Below the pieces are notes generated by a model. The model was not told where the DNA came from. It searched no databases and worked only from the letters and a program-made list of their open reading frames with translations. From Deltaproteobacteria bacterium (GTDB lineage Bacteria; Bdellovibrionota; UBA1018): a stretch of 14,734 bases of DNA. The stretch covers positions 1-14,734 of the forward strand of contig JABDFB010000054.1 of the NCBI GenBank assembly GCA_013286765.1. The letters are read 5' to 3'. Shown one piece after another: positions 6,594-13,014 of this stretch; within the stretch, counting starts at the first letter, position 1; each line of letters opens with the position of its first letter. The position numbers and the translations under genes are program-made.

Positions 6594-8696
6594 ATGTTTT
6601 TATCAGCTCTTTTTTGGATCAGCCTCGTTTTTGCTCAAGAGCAAGAGTCTAACCTACCGACTCATGTGACCGCGGAAATAGTGAGCGAAACGGAATCGGT
6701 ACAGGCAGGTGGTAAAACCACAATTGGAATACATTTTCAAATAGAGAAGGGCTGGCACCTCTACTGGAAAAACCCGGGGGATTCGGGCGATCCGCCGCGA
6801 GTCAGCTGGCAACTCCCGAAAGGCGTTGAAGCTGGGAAGATCCTATGGCCTGTTCCGACTAGGATCTCGGTGGGCAAATTAGCGAATTTTGGATACGGCG
6901 GTGATTTGCTTTTGATGGTTCCGCTCAGTGTGAGTCGGAATGGGGCCACGATTCGGCATTCAAAACTTGATTTACATGCTCGAGTGAAATGGCTTGTGTG
7001 TCGCGACATCTGTATTCCGGGCCACGCCGACCTGACGCTCAGTTTGCCCGTTTTGCCAAAAGCGAAGAGGGAAAAACCAAGACCTTCCGTGGCGAGTGGA
7101 CTCTTTGAAGAAGCGCGGCGGAATTTACCTATAGCATTGCCGAAAGCCTGGGAGGTATTGGCTGAAGCAAATTCGAGCGAGTTCTTGATCAAAGTGAGAG
7201 CTGCCGGAGAGCCGCTTTCATTGGATAGCTATTTTTTTCCGGATATCCCCGATCAGATCGAAAACGGAATATTGCAACGAGTGTCGGGTGGTAGTGATCA
7301 ACCTTTGCAGATTCGAATTAAAAAATCTGATCAATTTAATCAAAGCGACCAGTCATCTGGGCGACTTCGTGGACTGCTTAAGGTGGGATTGCATGCCTAC
7401 GAGGTGGATTTACCTGTCTCACAAACTCTATCGGAATTGCAAGGACTGGAACTGCAGAAGACGGGGTCTCTCTTATATCAGAATATTTTTCTTCTCCAAG
7501 CCCTCGTAATGGCTTTTTTGGGAGGATTGATATTAAATCTCATGCCGTGTGTATTTCCGGTGCTCTTTATTAAAGCACTCAGTCTAGTGAATCAGGTCAG
7601 CGAAGGGGATAAACGGGCGATAAAAATTCACAGCCTTTTTTACACCTTTGGAATTATCTTTTCGTTCTGGCTTTTTGCGGGGTTGATTTTCTTGTTTCAA
7701 GCCGGAGGGTCGCGATTAGGCTGGGGATTTCAACTTCAGTCTCCCACTTTTGTATCACTCTTGGCGAGTGTCTTATTCGTTTTTGCATTGAATCTTTTTG
7801 GTGTATTTGAAATGGGAACTTCTCTGATGGGATTTGGTTCTCAGCTGACGGAAAATAAAGGTTATTTTGGATCCTTTATGACAGGAGTTCTCGCAACAGT
7901 AGTGGCCACACCCTGCACAGCTCCCTTCATGGGAACAGCGCTTGGTTTTGCTTTGAGTCAACCCTCACTACTAGTAATCGGAACGGTATTTACAGCGTTA
8001 GCTTTAGGGTTGGCGGCTCCCTACTGCGCTCTTTCTCTCATTCCAAACCTAGGAAAGTTGCTTCCGAAACCCGGACGGTGGATGGAGACTTTTAGACACC
8101 TGATGGCTTTTCCCATTTTAGGAACTGTAATCTGGCTCTATTGGATCCTTGGGATAGAAGCTGGTCCCGGCTGCCAACTGAGACTATTGATTGCTATTTT
8201 GATTTTGAGCTGTGCGGCCTGGGCTTACGGTCGTTGGAAATCGTTTATTACAAAAACGATAGTCCTTATTTTAGTTGCCGTTGCCGTTTATGGTCAGATT
8301 TTTGAATTTAATCGAAATCGATGGGTTTTGACCCAATCGACTTTCTGGCAAACTTTCTCCCGGGAAAGAGTTAAAAGTCTGGTGGCCCAAGGAAAGCCAG
8401 TTTTTATCGATTTTACAGCGGCGTGGTGTATTACTTGTAAAGTCAATGAACGCATCGCGTTTACGGATTCCGTCATGGAGACTATGACCAGGAAGGGCAT
8501 TGTGGCCATGAAGGGTGATTGGACGAACTCGGATCCTGAAATTACACTTACATTGGAAGAATTTGGTCGGAACGGTGTGCCTCTTTATGTTCTTTACACG
8601 GGTAAGAAAGGGCGACCACCGATAATTCTGCCACAGATTTTAACCCCTGGAACAGTCTTGAACGCTATAGAACAACTCAAAAGCGAGTCGAAGTGA
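6594..8696 (+). CDS. DsbD/ScsB-type transmembrane thiol:disulfide reductase
   Basis: It carries electrons from cytoplasmic thioredoxin across the inner membrane to periplasmic thiol proteins. The 700-residue chain has all three modules. After a short signal peptide (MFLSALFWISLVFA) comes a large periplasmic N-terminal domain with the pair C136 and C140 in WLVCRDICIPG. The membrane core (about 296-570) holds C319 in LNLMPCVFPVLF and C441 in VATPCTAPF, the conserved intramembrane pair. The C-terminal thioredoxin domain has C612 and C615 in AAWCITC and a cis-Pro in GVPLYVLY. All six catalytic cysteines are present. The long N-terminal domain resembles ScsB-type more than E. coli-type DsbD, whose alpha domain is shorter. 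The start lacks a clear ribosome site, so translation may be coupled to the gene 11 bases upstream. I leave the symbol blank because dsbD versus scsB cannot be decided here. Confidence 0.92.
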   Translation: MFLSALFWISLVFAQEQESNLPTHVTAEIVSETESVQAGGKTTIGIHFQIEKGWHLYWKNPGDSGDPPRVSWQLPKGVEAGKILWPVPTRISVGKLANFGYGGDLLLMVPLSVSRNGATIRHSKLDLHARVKWLVCRDICIPGHADLTLSLPVLPKAKREKPRPSVASGLFEEARRNLPIALPKAWEVLAEANSSEFLIKVRAAGEPLSLDSYFFPDIPDQIENGILQRVSGGSDQPLQIRIKKSDQFNQSDQSSGRLRGLLKVGLHAYEVDLPVSQTLSELQGLELQKTGSLLYQNIFLLQALVMAFLGGLILNLMPCVFPVLFIKALSLVNQVSEGDKRAIKIHSLFYTFGIIFSFWLFAGLIFLFQAGGSRLGWGFQLQSPTFVSLLASVLFVFALNLFGVFEMGTSLMGFGSQLTENKGYFGSFMTGVLATVVATPCTAPFMGTALGFALSQPSLLVIGTVFTALALGLAAPYCALSLIPNLGKLLPKPGRWMETFRHLMAFPILGTVIWLYWILGIEAGPGCQLRLLIAILILSCAAWAYGRWKSFITKTIVLILVAVAVYGQIFEFNRNRWVLTQSTFWQTFSRERVKSLVAQGKPVFIDFTAAWCITCKVNERIAFTDSVMETMTRKGIVAMKGDWTNSDPEITLTLEEFGRNGVPLYVLYTGKKGRPPIILPQILTPGTVLNAIEQLKSESK

Positions 8697-8710
8697 GAGC
8701 AGGAGTTTTT

Positions 8711-10801
8711 TCATTCCGCCATCAAAGTCTTCGCTTTACGCAATTTAATTTGAATTCGGGTGCCGTGGTGAAGTGGATCCTCTTCCGGTGTCTTGGATTC
8801 AACATTGAGGCTGCCGCCATAACTCTCAACAACTGTTTTGACAATAGGCATACCAAAGCCCGTACCGGATTCGCCTGCAGTACCTTTTCTGGTGGTCTGC
8901 TTTGAAGGGTCAAAGAGTTGGTTTAGAAGGTCGGCGGGAATTCCAATTCCATTGTCGATAATTCCAATATTCCAATAATCATCTCCATCGCGAACGGAAA
9001 TTTCCACGGTCCCGCCTGATTGGGTAAATTTAATAGCATTGGAGAGTAGATTGTTCAGCACCTGGTAGGTCAGTCCCGCTCGATCCGCGAGAACTAAAAT
9101 TGTGTCTTCCCGAGGTGGAAACTTCGTATTCCAGTGAATTCTTTTGGCGACCAACGCTTCGGTTTGCAAAAAAGTAATATCCCTAATTACATCTCTTAAA
9201 TCGACCGCTCCGCTGGATTGAAAAGTCTCGTTAATGCTTTGGGTGTGGTCAATCAAATCGACACAAGCTTTTGCGGCTCGCAAAGCTTCTGAAATCTCCG
9301 GATCACCTGGGTACTGGGAAAGGATCTGGTAAATTCGGAGTAAGGGACTGGTTGCGGAACTATTTAGAGTCGCTAAAAGTCTCAATTTCCGCTTTCGCCC
9401 ATGTGCAGCCAAACTTCTGAAGCGTTGATTCTGCTTTTTTACGTGATTGATTGCAAAAATAAAAATGAGTTGGACTGAACCAAGAGATACGAGTCTTGCT
9501 AGAGCATTTGCATCTGGCGACAGCACGGTTGGGAAGACAATTCCAAGGCGACGACAAATTTCGAAACCGATAGCGACTAATGAGAAAATCGCGGTCGAAA
9601 AACCTGCAAAATCGATGGACAAAACTATTCCGGAAAAGACAGGTACTACTGGCCACATAAAAAATATGGGACTTTCAATACCGCCAGTAATTCTAATGGC
9701 CGAAATCGCGGCAATCAAACTTGTTAACAACATCAGTGCAGCACATATAGTAACTGATCTTGTTTTTTTAAAGATCCACCAGGCGATCAGACCCGGACCG
9801 GCAACGCCCAAATGGTAGGTAGCCAGCTCAGTCTGTCCTAAGAGGATATAGAAAAGTGTAAAAAAGAAGAACAGGCCAGTAATTGCGATGGTGGTAAAAA
9901 TAAATAGAGAATGAATCAATGTTTCTTCTGAGTCTCGTTTCCCGAAAGCGTGGATGTGGGTATAAGTACGAGCACCAGCCTCTTTCGAAGTATGAGCCTC
10001 AGTGTCTCGAACGTTCGAAATTTGTTCATAACATAAATAGATTATATCGAGTACATCTTGCCAGGGACCGTCCGGGTATTTCTGGCTTTTGAATATGGCT
10101 TGAATTCTGTATTGAAGAGTCATTAGAGGACTGCTGAGATCGTGTGAAAGGGTTCGCACGACCTCCGTGATTTTTTCACTCTGCTTTCTAATAATCTCTC
10201 TGAGATTTGAATTAAGTTTTCGAATGAAATATACCGAAGCGAGCAGAACCACCTGGACGGTACAGATCATCGCAATTCGGACATCTTCCCCTACTCCTGG
10301 CGGCGCATGGCTTGGAATGGAGACGCCTATTTTATATGCAACATAGAATAAGATGGCAATCCCAATGTGAAATAGAGTCCAAAAGGCGGTCCAATAAAAT
10401 GATATGGTCATTAAGGCCAATATGGAAATCACCGGCCACGAAAGAAGGATAGGGGAGTATATTCCGCCTATAACAATTGTTCGGTAGGCCGTGGCAGGAG
10501 CACTGATAGCGATCATGGCATGTACGGCTGTGTCTATAGATTTTGTTTTTCTATAAATCAAATTGCTGACGAATACATTTAATACGATGATGGCTTCGCC
10601 AAAGGCTAGTTCATAGAATTTGAGACGTAAGGAATTCACTCCGAAGGAAGTAAAAACTGCCAATGTAATGAGACAGGCAAATTGCCAGTACTGATGTACT
10701 AAAATGGATTCCGGATCGTTCCGATCGCCGTATTGCGGGATGGCTCTATTGAAAAAATTCAGTAAAGAATTTCGTGCTCTTATAGAAACGGAATGAATCA
10801 A
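8711..10801 (-). CDS. Tandem-module membrane sensor histidine kinase (internal duplication, split active site)
   Basis: This 696-residue sensor contains the same module twice. Module 1 has membrane helices at about 38-195 and a DHp helix with a canonical H-box, TLSHDLSSPL (217-226, H220), but is not followed by an ATPase domain. Module 2 has helices at about 297-452 and a DHp-like segment, TLNSSATSPL (478-487), in which Ser481 and Ser482 replace His and Asp. It then carries the chain's only HATPase: N-box NNLLSNAIKF (N588), G1 DNGIGI (616-621) and G2 GTGFGM (646-651). The duplication shows clearly in GGIYSPI (112-118) and GGIESPI (373-379), each followed five residues after Pro by WPV, and in IYRKTKSI versus IFKKTRSV. 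The start is a TTG overlapping the stop of the upstream response regulator by 4 bases (TTGA), with GAGGAAA 12 bases before it, suggesting coupled translation. Phosphotransfer from the second half to H220 is inferred. Confidence 0.88.
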   Translation of the reverse strand: MIHSVSIRARNSLLNFFNRAIPQYGDRNDPESILVHQYWQFACLITLAVFTSFGVNSLRLKFYELAFGEAIIVLNVFVSNLIYRKTKSIDTAVHAMIAISAPATAYRTIVIGGIYSPILLSWPVISILALMTISFYWTAFWTLFHIGIAILFYVAYKIGVSIPSHAPPGVGEDVRIAMICTVQVVLLASVYFIRKLNSNLREIIRKQSEKITEVVRTLSHDLSSPLMTLQYRIQAIFKSQKYPDGPWQDVLDIIYLCYEQISNVRDTEAHTSKEAGARTYTHIHAFGKRDSEETLIHSLFIFTTIAITGLFFFFTLFYILLGQTELATYHLGVAGPGLIAWWIFKKTRSVTICAALMLLTSLIAAISAIRITGGIESPIFFMWPVVPVFSGIVLSIDFAGFSTAIFSLVAIGFEICRRLGIVFPTVLSPDANALARLVSLGSVQLIFIFAINHVKKQNQRFRSLAAHGRKRKLRLLATLNSSATSPLLRIYQILSQYPGDPEISEALRAAKACVDLIDHTQSINETFQSSGAVDLRDVIRDITFLQTEALVAKRIHWNTKFPPREDTILVLADRAGLTYQVLNNLLSNAIKFTQSGGTVEISVRDGDDYWNIGIIDNGIGIPADLLNQLFDPSKQTTRKGTAGESGTGFGMPIVKTVVESYGGSLNVESKTPEEDPLHHGTRIQIKLRKAKTLMAE

Positions 10802-11199
10802 GCTCTAGCTTTTTTCCTCATAAAATCAATCAATGTTTCAACCACAGTTTCGATATTCGCAGGTTTTGTAAAGGCTTTTTGGATCGATCGAGCTATTGTC
10901 CCGAGAAGCTCTTTATTTAACGAGCCACTTAACACAATGATTACACTATTAATACAGGGACCATTAGAACGAACGACTTCTATCACTTGGTGGCCCATGC
11001 GTTTCGGAAGATTCATGTCGATGACAATTCCATCAAATGCCTGGTTATTTGCCTTTCTTAAAGCATCGGCACCATCTGGTGCGATGATGGCTCTTATACC
11101 CTTGGCTTTCATTGCATCGAAGAGTGCTTTTTGTAACAATTCATCATCTTCAACAATCAAGACAATATAATCATTCTCCGGTTCAATTTTTTGTTTCAT
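10798..11199 (-). CDS. Single-domain response regulator (CheY-like receiver)
   Basis: This 133-residue protein is a receiver domain with no output domain. The acidic pocket is D18 and D19 in LIVEDDE, the phosphoacceptor is D61 in VIDMNLPKRMG, the switch residue is S91 in VLSGS, and K112 is in FTKPAN. It lies 19 bases downstream of the mevalonate-kinase-like gene and its stop codon overlaps the start of the sensor kinase, so the three are likely cotranscribed and this is the prime candidate partner of that kinase. Without an effector domain it must act by protein-protein contact or as a relay intermediate. The ATG at 11199-11197 has only a weak ribosome site (GTGAG). Confidence 0.92.
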   Translation of the reverse strand: MKQKIEPENDYIVLIVEDDELLQKALFDAMKAKGIRAIIAPDGADALRKANNQAFDGIVIDMNLPKRMGHQVIEVVRSNGPCINSVIIVLSGSLNKELLGTIARSIQKAFTKPANIETVVETLIDFMRKKARA

Positions 11200-11218
11200 T
11201 GCTCACTAATATTATGAC

Positions 11219-12154
11219 TTATTGGCTCCTGAGTGCAACTTTTTCGTCTGGCCAGAGTGCAACTAAGGTTCCTCTGCCGCCAGAGCCCGTTAGTTTAACG
11301 GCAAGCGCTCCCTGCGATAAGAGTTCTTGTTCTAAGTCGGCTACGGATTGAGGGAGTAATCCCCATGCTTTGAAGCATTCGTGAGCCAGTCGCATTGCAT
11401 TGGCAACCCTCTTCAGTCCTTGTCCTCTATTATCATTTGCATATTCTACAAGGCCCTGTTCGGCTTCGGAGGTGGCAAAAGCCATCTGTTCGTCAAGATG
11501 ACTTGCCAGGATAGCATCTTTCTTTTCGAGCGCTTCTACTAAGTGAACGGAGTCTTTGACTGTGCTCTTTAAACCGGCGTCATGAAATGTAAAATGAGGT
11601 AGAGTCTTCAAACTTAGTTTTCTTACCTCTACCTTACTGCTGAGGCCTTCTCTATCCTGCGTCGTGAGCAAAGAAACCGGTTCGTCATAAAAGACAGCAG
11701 CAATATCGAATCTACTGCTACTTCCATGCAGTTTGTTTGTAAGTTGAGCAGCTAGTGCACAAATTTCCCGATCAGACATAGGTTCAAAAGCAGCAAGGAG
11801 GCGTACCAGGCCGACACAGAAAGCTGCGGAAGAACCCAAACCACCTTCTTTCGGAATATTTCCATAGATGAATACCCTTCCGTGCATTCCGTCGAGCAAT
11901 TTCCTCCAGGTATCTTCTTTTTTCAATTGAGTGAGAATCGGTTCAATAAAATTTGCTACTTGTGCAGGAAAAAAGCGAAGTCCCCCGGAATCCAAGCTTT
12001 CAAATTCAATTGTGAGATTTATATCGTTTCGGGGCAATGCTAGTGCACGAAAGTCCCTAGATACCGAATGTTCTCCTGCTAACACCCATTTGTCAGGTAT
12101 TTCCAATTTAACGTTTCCAAGTCCTTGAATACTAAGACTTAAATCGAGCCACAT
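11219..12154 (-). CDS. GHMP kinase, mevalonate-kinase-like
   Basis: The expected reaction is ATP-dependent phosphorylation of mevalonate in isoprenoid synthesis. All three GHMP motifs are visible in 311 residues: LAGEHSV near residues 25-31, the ATP loop IPKEGGLGSSAAF (100-112), and KLTGSGGRGT (287-296). The catalytic-Asp region reads LHGSSSRFDIAAV (142-154, D150), matching the HGxPSGxDN of mevalonate kinases in spacing but not exactly. The Glu that sits 11 residues before this Asp in animal mevalonate kinase is Thr139 here in an ungapped comparison. Phosphomevalonate kinase or another GHMP kinase is therefore possible. The ATG at 12154-12152 is preferred over the GTG two codons earlier because AGGGGGG (12166-12160) stands 5 bases upstream. 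No other mevalonate-pathway gene is nearby; it heads an operon with the response regulator and kinase. Confidence 0.82.
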   Translation of the reverse strand: MWLDLSLSIQGLGNVKLEIPDKWVLAGEHSVSRDFRALALPRNDINLTIEFESLDSGGLRFFPAQVANFIEPILTQLKKEDTWRKLLDGMHGRVFIYGNIPKEGGLGSSAAFCVGLVRLLAAFEPMSDREICALAAQLTNKLHGSSSRFDIAAVFYDEPVSLLTTQDREGLSSKVEVRKLSLKTLPHFTFHDAGLKSTVKDSVHLVEALEKKDAILASHLDEQMAFATSEAEQGLVEYANDNRGQGLKRVANAMRLAHECFKAWGLLPQSVADLEQELLSQGALAVKLTGSGGRGTLVALWPDEKVALRSQ

Positions 12155-12175
12155 ACACACCCCCCTGCGTCGTTA

Positions 12176-12206
12176 AGCTGTATCTATAACAGAAGTATAG
12201 CTGTAT
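12176..12206. repeat. Short direct repeat AGCTGTAT, 23-base period
   Basis: AGCTGTAT occurs at 12176-12183 and again at 12199-12206, start to start 23 bases, about two helical turns. CTATA/TATAG (12184-12188 and 12196-12200) forms a small inverted repeat between them. The element lies just upstream of the GHMP-kinase ribosome site, where an activator or repressor could act. The length is short enough that chance is not excluded. Confidence 0.3.
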
Positions 12207-12240
12207 TTTGATGCGTTGTGTCGTGTGTCTTTTTTTACTG

Positions 12241-12254
12241 AGTCAAATTTGACT
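12241..12254. promoter_or_regulatory. 14-bp perfect palindrome between divergent GHMP-kinase and receiver genes
   Basis: AGTCAAATTTGACT equals its own reverse complement. It lies 86 bases upstream of the GHMP-kinase ATG and 120 bases upstream of the divergent receiver gene, in an otherwise gene-free stretch. Such symmetry is typical of a site for a dimeric DNA-binding protein, and each half contains TTGACT, which is also close to a -35 box. I could not find a well-spaced -10 on either strand, so operator is preferred over promoter. Confidence 0.45.
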
Positions 12255-12374
12255 TTCAGATAAAATTGCTGCCAAGGAATAGCCGATTGTAAATGGCCCA
12301 GAATCGTCATCGATGGGTTAGAGGCGTTGAATTTGCAGAGGAAATATTGATTGGCAGGTATCGTGAGGACAAAT

Positions 12375-12770
12375 ATGGAGCAGCATGAAGGAATTCTTAT
12401 AATTGAAGATGACGAAGACATCCAGGAGTCGATCAGGGATCTATTAGAATTAGAGCAGTATAGTGTTAAAACCGCTTCTAATGGAAAAGACGCTCTAAAA
12501 AAATTGGAGACCGCGCCACTACCTAGTTTGATTCTTCTGGATCTATTTATGCCTATAATGGATGGAAAACAATTTCTATTAGATCTTCAGCGCTATCGAC
12601 CAGATCTACTCAAAACTATCCCTATTATCATTCTTACCGCCGCCCCCATGCAGGGTGAAATGGCTCAGTCTATTAAGGGCTTGGTTGCCGAGTTCGTGAA
12701 GAAGCCGGTCAGTGCTGAGACACTCTCTCAGATAGCGGCGAAATATTGTAAAAGAAAATGTGTCGCATAA
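12375..12770 (+). CDS. Second single-domain response regulator (CheY-like receiver)
   Basis: This 131-residue protein is a lone receiver domain: acidic residues D12 and D13 in IIEDDED, phosphoacceptor D56 in LLDLFMPIMDG, T88 in IILTAAP and K110 in FVKKPVS. The ATG at 12375 is selected because GAGG (12365-12368) lies 6 bases upstream; a TTG eight codons earlier has no such site. It has no output domain and no kinase gene next to it on its own strand. It diverges from the operon containing the other receiver and the tandem-module kinase, making it a possible second target of that kinase. Two Cys (125 and 129) near the C-terminus are unusual for the family but of unknown meaning. Confidence 0.92.
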   Translation: MEQHEGILIIEDDEDIQESIRDLLELEQYSVKTASNGKDALKKLETAPLPSLILLDLFMPIMDGKQFLLDLQRYRPDLLKTIPIIILTAAPMQGEMAQSIKGLVAEFVKKPVSAETLSQIAAKYCKRKCVA

Positions 12771-12967
12771 TCTAAGAAACGCCCTATTAACGCATTCTGT
12801 CACAGTCTTTATGTATAGTTTGTTTGCAATTAATGTTAACTGATCCGCAATCTACTCCTGATCACGTTCATGAGGCTTTCGGCTGGTTTTTCTGCCGTTA
12901 TAAAAATCGTTCATAAGAAGTCAAAAAAAAGTGCGAGTTGCGGCTTTTTAGAGTAAGCACTACAGAA

Positions 12968-12996
12968 TTACGATTTCTCGGAAATCGAAATATTTA
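12968..12996 (+). promoter_or_regulatory. Candidate promoter with inverted repeat ahead of the Rieske genes
   Basis: CGATTTC and GAAATCG (12971-12977 and 12981-12987, 3-base spacer) form a perfect 7-bp inverted repeat. TTACGA (12968-12973) and TATTTA (12991-12996) are 17 bases apart and could be -35 and -10 boxes with the repeat inside the spacer, a usual place for a repressor site. The predicted transcript would start only about 12 bases before the ATG, which is short. The repeat may instead be a leader hairpin of a longer transcript. Confidence 0.3.
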
Positions 12997-13014
12997 AATA
13001 ATTTAGGGGTAATT

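Noticed and set aside
8697..8710. T-run between the convergent dsbD-type and sensor kinase genes as a terminator
   Set aside because: Six Ts are present, but no stable hairpin precedes them; only a 4-bp stem could be drawn.
9447..9818. Long open frame on the + strand opposite the sensor kinase
   Set aside because: It lies wholly within the kinase gene, shows no domain motif, and is explained as an antisense shadow of it.
12155..12160. GTG start two codons upstream in the GHMP-kinase gene
   Set aside because: The G-rich ribosome site would be one base from the GTG; spacing to the ATG at 12154 is normal.
12901..12960. A-tract and T-tract (about 12925-12950) as a bidirectional terminator
   Set aside because: Pairing is mostly A:T with a mismatched G/C interior, so no credible GC-rich stem forms.
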